Virus record (IMG/VR): IMGVR_UViG_3300030103_002268
Span: 1-31,717 of that record
Reading direction: 5' to 3' (one strand)
Source of the DNA: a virus
Length of the DNA stretch: 31,717 nt
Shown here: positions 15,800 to 22,297 of the stretch, piece by piece
Position numbering within the stretch: the first letter of the stretch is position 1
How the letters are laid out: every line of letters starts with the position of its first letter
Notes under the pieces: generated by a model
The model's database searches: none
The model's input: only the letters and a program-made list of their open reading frames with translations
What the model was told of the DNA's origin: nothing
Made by a program: the position numbers and the translations under genes

Positions 15800-15933
15800 T
15801 TATATATATAATGTAAAAAAAATTGTTTAGTGTTATGTACGAAATTAAAAAAAATTTCACTTATATATCTTATCTTATCTTTTCTTATCTTAATGCTTAA
15901 GGGGGCCTTAAGGGGGGCTATAACAATCTTCAT
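15796..15933 (-). CDS. Doubtful 45-aa ORF filling the gap after TerL
   Basis: A 45-codon frame (MKIVIAPLKAPLSIKIRKDK...) starts 5 bases after the TerL stop and its TGA overlaps the chaperone ATG by 4 bases, which is how real small genes are packed here. Against it, the stretch contains the CTTAAG palindromes, a GATAAG-type repeat, and the 36-bp repeated motif, all of which look like non-coding regulatory DNA. I cannot decide between a small gene and a regulatory gap. Confidence 0.3.
   Translation of the reverse strand: MKIVIAPLKAPLSIKIRKDKIRYISEIFFNFVHNTKQFFLHYIYK
15801..15836 (-). promoter_or_regulatory. 36-bp repeated upstream motif, copy B
   Basis: Minus-strand ATAACACT, seven variable bases, seven Ts, then ACATTATATATATA; 31 of 36 positions match copy A at 6182-6217. 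It ends one base before the ATG of the chaperone gene. If it is a promoter the transcript would be leaderless or start further downstream, so a translational element is also possible. Confidence 0.55.
15864..15898 (-). repeat. Purine-rich repeat, copy in the TerL-chaperone gap
   Basis: The minus strand begins AAGCATTAAGATAAGAAAAG and continues with GATAAG units. It matches the DUF1376 gene segment 21430-21464 at 31 of 35 positions. Tandem GATAAG-like units and adjacent CTTAAG palindromes suggest a protein-binding site, for example an origin or packaging element, or a decayed duplicate of the replication gene segment. Confidence 0.5.
15895..15918. repeat. CTTAAG palindromes within G/C tracts
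   Basis: The plus strand carries CTTAAG followed by five Gs and then CCTTAAGG with six more Gs. The two CTTAAG copies can pair around a 5-base spacer. This is the most GC-rich spot in an AT-rich gap, and no coding need for it is obvious. Confidence 0.45.
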
Positions 15934-15938
15934 TTTAT

Positions 15939-17147
15939 TTAATATAAATAATACTCGCCTAAACTTGGGTTTTGTAATTGATAGCTAACTGCATACCTCA
16001 ATGCATCAATAGCATGGTTAAAATTGTCAACTGGTGTTTGTGATTTCTTTTCTAGCCAACAATAATTGTTAAGCTCTTTAATTAAATCTGTGCTATCTTC
16101 TGTAATTATTAAATCATAATCTTGCAGTAAACTTATTCCAAATGTAATTGAACCTTGTCCTTTTATTGCAGGCACAATATTACAATCTTTGCTTAATTCG
16201 TTTATTAGTCTTGGTTCAGCACTATCACCCACTATTAAATGATCAGCAGCAAACTTTTTATTTAATACTGATATTTCGCTTGTAGTTAGTTTAGGCTGGT
16301 AAAAACATAATTGAACATAAATAACTTTATTTTGTTTATCTATACTTGTTTTAACTAAACTACTTGGATCATTCGAAAATCCGAAGTCTTGTCCAAATAC
16401 AATTTTATTAACTTGTTTAAATTCACCTATTGACCAATTAGTAAATATAACACCTTCTGCTTTATCTAGCCATGCACCCTCAATAGTATGTTTATAACGT
16501 TCGGGCCTTCTTTCTTTCATTGTTTGTATTTGCTTTAAATAGCTAGGTGATAGGTTTTCAATATTATCTAAATACGTTGTATGAATGTATGTTGTGTCAT
16601 CTTTAGTTATGTTTGAACCTGCTTCGACTCCCCTGCTTTCAAACCAACGTTGATAAATAAAATGTTCTTTTGTACTTGGGTTTAATATTAATATAACTCT
16701 ATTATCTTGAGCTATATTTCTAACAGACAAATCAATCTTATCAAAAATGTTTTCATTGTTTAACTCCTCTGCTTCATCCATAACCCAGGTAGTGATGCCT
16801 TGTAATGATTTAAGATTTGCAGTTTGATCTCCTGATGAGGTTTTTATCCCTCTGAATATTATTTTACTACCATTAGATTTATTAATTATTTCATCTTTTG
16901 TTATTGTAAAATTATTAATAACATTTAGCAATTCTAACTTTTCAATAAATTCTGGAATAATTGAAATGCTAGCAGCTCGCAAAGTATATCTAGTAAATAA
17001 AATTGTGTGATTAGATTGGTACGTTAAGTATAGTAATATTATATTTATTGCAAATGATTTGCCCGAACCACGTCCACCTGTAACAATAAAATAACGTGCA
17101 TCAGATGTTGCAAACACATTATATTTACTGCTTAAACTTAATGCCAC
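15939..17147 (-). CDS. terL: Terminase large subunit
   Basis: A 402-residue packaging motor and nuclease. The ATPase half has Walker A GGRGSGKS (residues 24-31), a Walker B region ending with D124 E125 in TWVMDEAEE, and a coupling region (ILNPSTKEHFIYQRWF). The RNase H-like nuclease half has FGQDFGF (D254), VGDSAEPRL (D308) and NHAIDALRYAV (D381). Layout and length fit PBSX-type/Terminase_3 family enzymes. It pumps DNA into the capsid and cuts it. It overlaps the small subunit gene by 23 bases. The usual partner, the portal, lies far downstream, after the tail genes. Confidence 0.9.
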   Translation of the reverse strand: MALSLSSKYNVFATSDARYFIVTGGRGSGKSFAINIILLYLTYQSNHTILFTRYTLRAASISIIPEFIEKLELLNVINNFTITKDEIINKSNGSKIIFRGIKTSSGDQTANLKSLQGITTWVMDEAEELNNENIFDKIDLSVRNIAQDNRVILILNPSTKEHFIYQRWFESRGVEAGSNITKDDTTYIHTTYLDNIENLSPSYLKQIQTMKERRPERYKHTIEGAWLDKAEGVIFTNWSIGEFKQVNKIVFGQDFGFSNDPSSLVKTSIDKQNKVIYVQLCFYQPKLTTSEISVLNKKFAADHLIVGDSAEPRLINELSKDCNIVPAIKGQGSITFGISLLQDYDLIITEDSTDLIKELNNYCWLEKKSQTPVDNFNHAIDALRYAVSYQLQNPSLGEYYLY

Positions 17148-17466
17148 TAATTAACTTTTTAAAGTCATGGTTAACAGTTTCAGTTGTGTTCATATCAACG
17201 GTATCTTTAAGCCTACCGTATAAATTATCATACAAAGTGTTAAATGCCTGCACATCTCCTTTTTTAATTGCTTTTTCTACCATGGCTTGCACCATTAAAT
17301 ATTCGTTTGTTTGCCATTCACTCTCGCCTGTTTGTGGGTTATCTGTTTTAACTAATAATGATAATATTTCTTTTATTATTGTGCTTCTATTTTTGCTGCC
17401 TTTTGGCCTGCCAGCAGGATTTCCGCTCTCACCTTTTTTATATGGTATTAAATCTTCTTTACTCAT
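17125..17466 (-). CDS. terS: Probable terminase small subunit (GNPAGRPKG type)
   Basis: A 113-residue protein beginning MSKEDLIPYKKGESGNPAGR and continuing PKGSKNRSTI, the basic GNPAGRPKG signature (DUF5681-like) seen in many small terminase-like proteins. A helical core follows with VQAMVEKAIKKGDVQAFNTL and YDNLYGRLKDTVDM, typical of small subunits. It would recognise phage DNA and recruit TerL. It overlaps TerL by 23 bases and a 37-aa upstream gene by 8 bases. The family can include non-terminase proteins, but position makes TerS most likely. Confidence 0.75.
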   Translation of the reverse strand: MSKEDLIPYKKGESGNPAGRPKGSKNRSTIIKEILSLLVKTDNPQTGESEWQTNEYLMVQAMVEKAIKKGDVQAFNTLYDNLYGRLKDTVDMNTTETVNHDFKKLISGIKFKQ

Positions 17467-17572
17467 TTTTTTTGTTCTGTTGTTGTTCTGTATTTGTATA
17501 CATTTGTATGTTTTTTTTTAAGTATTCTTTTAATTTATTTTCTGCTTCTTTTTTCCATTTACTTTTTTTCAT
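17459..17572 (-). CDS. 37-aa lysine-rich protein upstream of TerS
   Basis: A 37-residue gene beginning MKKSKWKKEAENKLKEYLKK and ending NKKNE. It overlaps the preceding 120-aa gene by 14 bases and the TerS start by 8 bases. Gene packing supports translation; the sequence is highly charged and helical, with no known motif. A DNA-binding accessory of packaging is a guess. Confidence 0.5.
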   Translation of the reverse strand: MKKSKWKKEAENKLKEYLKKNIQMYTNTEQQQNKKNE

Positions 17573-17921
17573 ACTCGTTATATAATTTTTTCATTGTGTT
17601 ATATAATTCTTTTACGCAGCTGCCACAAGTTGAAGGTTTTTTGTTATCGTTAAAAACTCTGTTGTGTATTTCTAATAACGCAGTTTGTTCGCTTGCTGAT
17701 AATATTAATCTATTTATTTTAAAAAAGCTTTTCAAAAACATATATTCTCCCTCGTTTAAACATTCTATTTGTTTATAGGGAAATAATTTATTTAATTTTT
17801 CTTTTCTTTTGTCGCATCCGCAATCCTTTCCTAACTTGTCAAATATCCATTTTGTGGCTGCTTTAATTCCTGTCGCTTTTGTAACCTTTTCTATACTATC
17901 ACCTAATCCTTTACTTTTCAT
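17559..17921 (-). CDS. Conserved 120-aa Cys-containing protein
   Basis: A 120-residue protein: KGLGDSIEKVTKATGIKAAT near the N-terminus, then DCGCDKRKEKLNKLFPYKQ and a helical region ending with TCGSCVKELYNTMKKLYNEY. The CGC and CGSC pairs could form a zinc site. I recall similar proteins in Bacteroidetes phages just before the terminase genes, but know no function. It overlaps the sigma-like gene by 11 bases and the 37-aa gene by 14 bases. A packaging or late regulatory role is possible from position. Confidence 0.65.
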   Translation of the reverse strand: MKSKGLGDSIEKVTKATGIKAATKWIFDKLGKDCGCDKRKEKLNKLFPYKQIECLNEGEYMFLKSFFKINRLILSASEQTALLEIHNRVFNDNKKPSTCGSCVKELYNTMKKLYNEYEKK

Positions 17922-18417
17922 ATAAACGTTTTTTTATTTTTTTTTTACATTTATTAATTACTTCAAATACTGTAACATGACCTAGCTTTGTTTCTTTTGC
18001 TAAACTTCTAACACTATTAAATTTTTTAGTATATAGTTTTAACAGCTTTTTATCAAACCAATAAAAATTGTTTATTAGATTATTAATGTCTTCTTCTAGG
18101 TATTTTGAATTTTCGTTGCTAGCTACATTTAAAATTTCTAAATTTTCATTTTTATTATATTTGTTTTTACGTTTTGCTTCTATTTGTATTATTTGTAAAA
18201 TAGTTTTTTTTATTATACCAAAATGCGGTTTATTATTAATAATTACCTCATCAGCTTTCAATTTTTTATTATGTAATTGTTCTGCTATACTTAAATACAT
18301 TTCTTGTATTATATCTTTAATTAATTGATCATCCTCTTTATATAATAAATTTTTTGCAATTTGCAACCATTTTTCTTGATGTTTATGTAATATGTTTAAA
18401 ACATCATTTGTTTCCAC
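17911..18417 (-). CDS. Sigma-70/ECF-like transcription factor
   Basis: A 168-residue protein. The N-terminal half (KNLLYKEDDQLIKDIIQEMY, LSIAEQL) resembles sigma region 2. The C-terminal residues ~120-168 (YWFDKKLLKLYTKKFNSVRS, LAKETKLGHVTVFEVINKCK) look like a region-4 helix-turn-helix followed by basic residues. Length fits minimal ECF-type sigma factors. It sits directly before the terminase genes, a common place for late gene activators. It could direct host RNA polymerase to the phage's repeated 36-bp motif, but no binding evidence exists. A HTH terminase-like protein is the main alternative. Confidence 0.6.
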   Translation of the reverse strand: METNDVLNILHKHQEKWLQIAKNLLYKEDDQLIKDIIQEMYLSIAEQLHNKKLKADEVIINNKPHFGIIKKTILQIIQIEAKRKNKYNKNENLEILNVASNENSKYLEEDINNLINNFYWFDKKLLKLYTKKFNSVRSLAKETKLGHVTVFEVINKCKKKIKKRLYEK

Positions 18418-19036
18418 TTGCTAAAAGTATTTCTTTACATAACTGATTTGGTATTTTACTTCTTTCGTAATTATCTTTCAATCCTTGTGTTCCTGTTTTT
18501 GAACCTCTTGGAGCTTCTTCGTGATGACAATGTTTATTACCAGCATAACAAATAGGTCTTGGCTTCCAACCATTAATATTAAATATATCATAAATATTGT
18601 TGCTCCATATATCTGTTGGCTTCATTCTTTTGTCTCCATAACTACAATAGGTTATAGTAGTTCTATCTATTCCTTTTACTTTTCTTCTCATTTTTCCAAC
18701 TGGATTTTCCATATAAAATTTTGCTTTAGGAAACCATTTAAAAATAGATAATGTTTTGTTTAATATTTTTATTCCTAATTCAGCTTCTTTAGTTTTTGGT
18801 GTGTGGTCTTCATTCCAATGATGTCCTATAGATGCTACACTAAAATAGGTGCAAGGAGGAGAAGCCCATATAATATCTGGCTTAAATGGAATCATTTTTT
18901 TTTCTAAATCAAGAATATCAATAACTAAATTAATGTTTTTAAAATTATTTATATCAACGCTAAAAACATCAAAACCTTGTTTTTCTGCTTCTTTTCCTAT
19001 GCTTCGAGATCCTGCAAAAAGTTCAAGCACTTTCAT
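18404..19036 (-). CDS. DNA cytosine-C5 methyltransferase-like protein (1)
   Basis: A 210-residue protein with motif I LELFAGSRSIG at residues 4-14, the catalytic PPC at residues 60-62 in WASPPCTYFS, and an ENP (motif VI-like) at 110-112. Then comes CSYGDKRMKPTDIWSN. Standard C5 methyltransferases are 300 residues or longer with a target recognition domain; this is much shorter, so target choice is unclear. It may protect phage DNA from host restriction. It overlaps the sigma-like gene by 14 bases. An ENP instead of ENV leaves some doubt about strict C5 chemistry. Confidence 0.7.
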   Translation of the reverse strand: MKVLELFAGSRSIGKEAEKQGFDVFSVDINNFKNINLVIDILDLEKKMIPFKPDIIWASPPCTYFSVASIGHHWNEDHTPKTKEAELGIKILNKTLSIFKWFPKAKFYMENPVGKMRRKVKGIDRTTITYCSYGDKRMKPTDIWSNNIYDIFNINGWKPRPICYAGNKHCHHEEAPRGSKTGTQGLKDNYERSKIPNQLCKEILLASGNK

Positions 19037-19373
19037 TCCTTAATTCGTTAAGTTCTAATAGTATATTAACAAAATCTTCATACCTTAAAGCTGCATAATC
19101 ATTTTCAAAATTCTTTGTAAATACTACAACTGGTGTTTTTCTCGTACCTGCTGCATCACCTTCGCTTTGATGTAATGCTTTCCAGATGTTAAGCTTTTCT
19201 TGGTTCTTACACTCCCAACTATATTCACTTAAAATTCCTGATGTTGTTAGTATATCACCTTTTATAGAAAGTCCTCCACTGTTTGGTGTTCTTCTAATAT
19301 TAGTATCAAACTTCTTTGCTAAATCTTTTGCAATTTTTAATTCAAATCTTTTCCCTTTTTTATTAGCATTCAT
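19023..19373 (-). CDS. PD-(D/E)XK endonuclease, resolvase-like
   Basis: A 116-residue protein counted from the ATG at 19373; an ATG at 19397 is also possible but gives a 35-base overlap. It carries E11 in GKRFELKIA, D40 in IKGDIL and the E54-x-K56 in WECKNQ, i.e. E...D...ExK, the metal-binding core of PD-(D/E)XK nucleases. A basic RRTPNSGG segment precedes the core. Size and arrangement fit small resolvase or repair-type nucleases of phages that cut branched DNA. It lies between two methyltransferase genes, overlapping the next by 14 bases. A restriction role is an alternative. Confidence 0.65.
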   Translation of the reverse strand: MNANKKGKRFELKIAKDLAKKFDTNIRRTPNSGGLSIKGDILTTSGILSEYSWECKNQEKLNIWKALHQSEGDAAGTRKTPVVVFTKNFENDYAALRYEDFVNILLELNELRNESA

Positions 19374-20016
19374 CAAATATAGTTTGTTGTTTGACATTTT
19401 CTTTTCTAGTTATTCCTAATACAGTTTCAAGTATTGTTTTACCCGCTTCATAGTCAACTAGGTTTCTTGCAATTTTATTAGTTGGTTGACTTCCTTTGTA
19501 CTTAAAAAAATCGTAATCGTGGAATGCACATAGGTTTTTTACTTCATTTTTACCTCCGCTAATTTTTACTTTTCTTTTACTTAAAATATTTGGTAAATTG
19601 AAGTTTGTCCAATACAAGTGCCGACCTCTTTTCTTTGCAGGAATTAATGGTTCGTAATATGGTATTACATTTTCAACTACATACTTGCCTTTAAAATGAT
19701 GTTGTAAAAATAAAATTTCTTGATACAAACTCATATTTGGATATATTGGTTTTTTCCCATTAGCACCTATCCCCCAATACCTAGCTCTACTATGTGTCGG
19801 GCAAGGCGGCGAACTCCATATAAAGTCAAACTCTTTATAGTGGCCTAACAAATATTGATGCGCATCAGTTACAATGACAGTATCATTTAGAAAACGATCT
19901 TGATATAATCTTGCAGCTTCAGGGTCTAACTCAACCGCAGTAACTTGTATGTCTGTAACCTCATCCCATTTGTAACGATTACCACCCAAACAAGCATATA
20001 AATTAAGTATCTTCAT
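19363..20016 (-). CDS. DNA cytosine-C5 methyltransferase-like protein (2)
   Basis: A 217-residue protein with a motif-I-like LNLYACLGGNRYKW at residues 4-17, acidic VELDPEAA, PPC at residues 70-72 in WSSPPCPTHSRAR, ENV at 115-117 in VVENVIPYY, and a GRHLYWTN segment. It is Dcm-like but short, with a reduced target recognition region. It differs clearly from the neighbouring methyltransferase (1), so this is not a recent duplication. It overlaps the resolvase-like gene by 11 bases. A role in DNA protection, or in marking phage DNA, is likely; the modified sequence is unknown. Confidence 0.7.
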   Translation of the reverse strand: MKILNLYACLGGNRYKWDEVTDIQVTAVELDPEAARLYQDRFLNDTVIVTDAHQYLLGHYKEFDFIWSSPPCPTHSRARYWGIGANGKKPIYPNMSLYQEILFLQHHFKGKYVVENVIPYYEPLIPAKKRGRHLYWTNFNLPNILSKRKVKISGGKNEVKNLCAFHDYDFFKYKGSQPTNKIARNLVDYEAGKTILETVLGITRKENVKQQTIFDEC

Positions 20017-20168
20017 TTTTGGAAATGTTTTCTTATTGCTGCTCCTAGTTCTGCATTATTTGGATATATTGCGCACAAATAAGTTATACTATTACTGATA
20101 ATATTTTCATTTTTATAGTAACTGTCTTTAACTTGTCTATGTTTATTTAAATTAATTTTGTTTTTCAT
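20013..20168 (-). CDS. 51-aa hypothetical protein
   Basis: Counted from ATG at 20168 (MKNKINLNKHRQVKDSYYKN and onward to AAIRKHFQK), which overlaps the preceding 36-aa gene by 17 bases. An upstream start at 20213 lies inside that gene in another frame and is unlikely. The stop overlaps the methyltransferase start by 4 bases. Basic N-terminus, no known domain; function unknown. Confidence 0.55.
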   Translation of the reverse strand: MKNKINLNKHRQVKDSYYKNENIISNSITYLCAIYPNNAELGAAIRKHFQK

Positions 20169-20262
20169 CTTCCATAAATGTTTTGAATAATAAAACAAAG
20201 CAGCATCCAGCAATAAAACAAAGTATGTGCGATAATAACATTAAGTAAAATATCTTGTTCAT
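20152..20262 (-). CDS. 36-aa single-span membrane protein
   Basis: A 36-residue gene: MNKIFYLMLLSHILCFIAGC then CFVLLFKTFMEDEKQN. Residues ~5-26 form one hydrophobic membrane span with two cysteines and a short charged tail. Its start overlaps the 90-aa gene by 4 bases (ATGA) and it overlaps the next gene by 17 bases, so translation is plausible. It could be a small inhibitor, a membrane anchor or a superinfection factor; nothing in the sequence decides. Confidence 0.55.
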   Translation of the reverse strand: MNKIFYLMLLSHILCFIAGCCFVLLFKTFMEDEKQN

Positions 20263-20531
20263 TTTTTAAAATTAGTTAATTTATTTTTAAGTTGTGCAGT
20301 TTCTTTATAAGCTTTAACGTTTTGCAACGTAATTAAAGTATTTTTTTTATTAAGTTCATCAATTATATTTCTTAACTCTAATATTAATTTTAAACTGCTT
20401 TGCAACGTTTCTACAGCATCTAATTTGCTTTGTGTTACCTTGCCAACTTTTAAACTTGCTTGTGATTTTAAAAGTAATATTTCTAAATTGTTTTTTGTAA
20501 TTGTAAAGTCTAGATCATTCATTGTTTTCAT
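20259..20531 (-). CDS. 90-aa coiled-coil hypothetical protein
   Basis: A 90-residue helical protein with heptad-like Leu spacing (LEILLLKSQASLKVGKVTQS, LKLILELRNIIDELNKKN). No catalytic or binding motif. It is coupled to the RecA-fold ATPase by a 4-base overlap and might be an accessory subunit or helicase partner. An ATG four codons in is a possible alternative start. Confidence 0.6.
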   Translation of the reverse strand: MKTMNDLDFTITKNNLEILLLKSQASLKVGKVTQSKLDAVETLQSSLKLILELRNIIDELNKKNTLITLQNVKAYKETAQLKNKLTNFKK

Positions 20532-21373
20532 TTTAATACGTTTACACCTCCTATTGTAAAGCCTAAACCATTATTATAGTCAAACCTTAAAGGTTCATTT
20601 AACATTGTTGGCTTTCCTCCAGTTTCCTTATCTTTAATTTTATAAATGTGTACCTCTGTCATCATCCAAAGTTTATCATGCGAGATCAATCTATGTAAAC
20701 AAATAAAGTTGTCAACTCTATTTGGAAATACCTGCCCACCCTCGCAGTCTGCTTTTCTTGGTGGTTGTATATGTCCGTTCAAATCGTGATCTGGCGGGAA
20801 AACTCTCCTTGCTGCCTCTGTTTGTGGATGCATTGCAATAAACATTGTTTTTCCTGTTTTATTACAAAACTCCCTTACATCATTACATATTTGATAATTC
20901 CTTTCAAACTGCGAGATTCTTCTATCGTGATTAATTCCTGTGTATGGATCAATTAAACATCCGTCACAATCTTCTTCTTCAAATATCTTTAATAGTTCTT
21001 TATGATTGTAAAGCTTTTTATTATCTACAAATTTAAAATACTTACTTATTTCATCATGATAAAATAAATATTCGTTCAAGTCTTTTATCTTTTCACCAGT
21101 CCACATTTGAATAATATCTCTTTTTAATTGTCCTGGGTTGTTTTCACCTGACCAAATACACCACTTTTTTTTATGCAGTTTACTTAATGCTGTTAAATAC
21201 CATAATATAAAATTTGTTTTGCCAACATTGTCTAGACCTAAAAACATGTTAAAGTTTCCTTTTTTATATAAGAAATAATCATCTAAAACACAATTTATAC
21301 CAATACCTTTTTTTATTTTACCTTCTTTAAATGCTTTTAAATACGGTATTGTAGAACTATCCTTTAATATCAT
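20528..21373 (-). CDS. RecA-fold replicative ATPase / DnaB-like helicase
   Basis: A 281-residue protein with Walker A GLDNVGKT (residues 46-53), a Walker B ending with D142 in CDGCLIDPY, and an N-terminal cap with GINCVLDDYF. It looks like the single-domain RecA/DnaB-like helicases (RepA type) used by many small phages. The MFIAMHPQTEAAR segment (sensor-like) and the FICLHRL segment fit this fold. It would unwind DNA at the origin after loading by the DUF1376-like partner encoded just upstream (4-base overlap). A recombination ATPase of the Sak4 type is an alternative; the neighbouring initiator favours replication. Confidence 0.75.
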   Translation of the reverse strand: MILKDSSTIPYLKAFKEGKIKKGIGINCVLDDYFLYKKGNFNMFLGLDNVGKTNFILWYLTALSKLHKKKWCIWSGENNPGQLKRDIIQMWTGEKIKDLNEYLFYHDEISKYFKFVDNKKLYNHKELLKIFEEEDCDGCLIDPYTGINHDRRISQFERNYQICNDVREFCNKTGKTMFIAMHPQTEAARRVFPPDHDLNGHIQPPRKADCEGGQVFPNRVDNFICLHRLISHDKLWMMTEVHIYKIKDKETGGKPTMLNEPLRFDYNNGLGFTIGGVNVLK

Positions 21374-21777
21374 TTATTAAGTAATTTTCGTAGTTCAGGT
21401 GTTATTTTTAATAAATTGTCGTTTGCGTATTTATCTTTTCTTTTCTTTTCTTTTCTTAATGCTTTAGCGGTGCTTAAGCCCCCCTTACGACCATTGACAA
21501 CATTTCTTTCATGTTCTTTTAATCTTTCTTCGTATTGCTCATCTAACCATTTTATTTTAATACTATCATTTTCAATCTTAAATAAATTAGCATCAATAAG
21601 TGCTTGCCATTGTTTTGGTATTAACGTTTTAATTTGTTCTAAAGTAATATTACATTCTTTAGACCAATAGTATAAACAAACTTTTAAAAAAGCTCCCTGC
21701 TCATCTAATTCCATAAAAGAGATCGTGCCTGTTAGCCATTGGTTAGGAAAAAATTTAAACCATGGTAATTTTTTCAT
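21370..21777 (-). CDS. DUF1376-like replication initiator
   Basis: A 135-residue protein with PWFKFFPNQWLTGTISFMEL near the N-terminus, then LDEQGAFLKVCLYYWSKEC, typical of the DUF1376/YdaU-like family found with phage helicase loaders. The C-terminal part is basic (RKEKKRKDKY). The family is thought to bind DNA in replication initiation. It overlaps the helicase gene by 4 bases. Its own DNA contains a purine-rich repeat (21430-21464) that recurs in the TerL-chaperone gap; lambda-type phages hold their origin within the initiator gene, so this may mark an origin (inference). Confidence 0.65.
   Translation of the reverse strand: MKKLPWFKFFPNQWLTGTISFMELDEQGAFLKVCLYYWSKECNITLEQIKTLIPKQWQALIDANLFKIENDSIKIKWLDEQYEERLKEHERNVVNGRKGGLSTAKALRKEKKRKDKYANDNLLKITPELRKLLNK
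21430..21464 (-). repeat. Purine-rich repeat inside the DUF1376 gene
   Basis: The minus strand reads AAGCATTAAGAAAAGAAAAG followed by further GAAAAG units and GATAAA. It matches 15864-15898 at 31 of 35 positions. Tandem A/G units within an initiator gene are consistent with an origin, but the Lys/Arg codons could produce the pattern by chance. Confidence 0.45.
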
Positions 21778-21796
21778 ATTTAGTTTTTTATAGTTT

Positions 21797-22297
21797 TTAA
21801 AATTTATATAAATCTACATTTTTAATTTCATACATATTTTCTTCACAAATAAATTTAGTTTTATCATCTCTTGTTCTTATATCTCCTTTCTTATATAAAA
21901 TACCTTTTTCTGATATTTCTTTTTTTGGTATATAACCACATATTTGAAAAGTATTTTTTTTCATATTGATAGATAAGAAAACAATAATATCACAATTATA
22001 TTTTAATTGACATTCAAGAAAATTGTTTACATAGTGATCTTGACAATTAACATTCCTAGACATTGTTTTCACATCAATAGATTTATTATTATACAATATA
22101 TCAACTCCTTTGTCAAATGTATTTTTAAATGGAGGATAAGAACCAAATAAAATATAATAAAATTCAAACTCGCCAATTAGTCCAATAAGTTGTTTTTCTT
22201 TGCTTCCATCAAATTTTCCTCTTTGAGCTATATTATTTGATTTTAACCAATTCCAAATTTTATTTTTATTTTCTAAATTGATGTTATATATTTTCAT
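21797..22297 (-). CDS. PD-(D/E)XK restriction-like nuclease in the IbrAB cassette
   Basis: A 166-residue protein with E43 in GLIGEFEFYY, D66 in KGVDILYNN and DVK at residues 75-77 in SIDVKTM, i.e. the E...D...DxK layout of PD-(D/E)XK nucleases. A hydrophobic sheet (CDIIVFLSIN) follows and the end has ICGYIPKKEISEKGILYKKG. It resembles phage-encoded type II restriction-like and repair nucleases. Its ATG overlaps the IbrA-like gene by 4 bases, so it is translated with it, and it forms the last part of a four-gene cassette. Substrate unknown; a modification-dependent or -sensitive role is an inference from the neighbours. Confidence 0.6.
   Translation of the reverse strand: MKIYNINLENKNKIWNWLKSNNIAQRGKFDGSKEKQLIGLIGEFEFYYILFGSYPPFKNTFDKGVDILYNNKSIDVKTMSRNVNCQDHYVNNFLECQLKYNCDIIVFLSINMKKNTFQICGYIPKKEISEKGILYKKGDIRTRDDKTKFICEENMYEIKNVDLYKF

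Noticed and set aside
17096-17785. Overlapping plus-strand ORFs with hydrophobic, membrane-like translations
   Set aside because: Translations of the reverse of Lys-rich coding DNA (TerS, 37-aa and 120-aa genes) give Phe/Leu/Cys runs; no support as genes.
18404-20016. Classical restriction-modification system
   Set aside because: The nuclease resembles small resolvase-type proteins, and neither methyltransferase has a clear target domain; kept only as a hypothesis.
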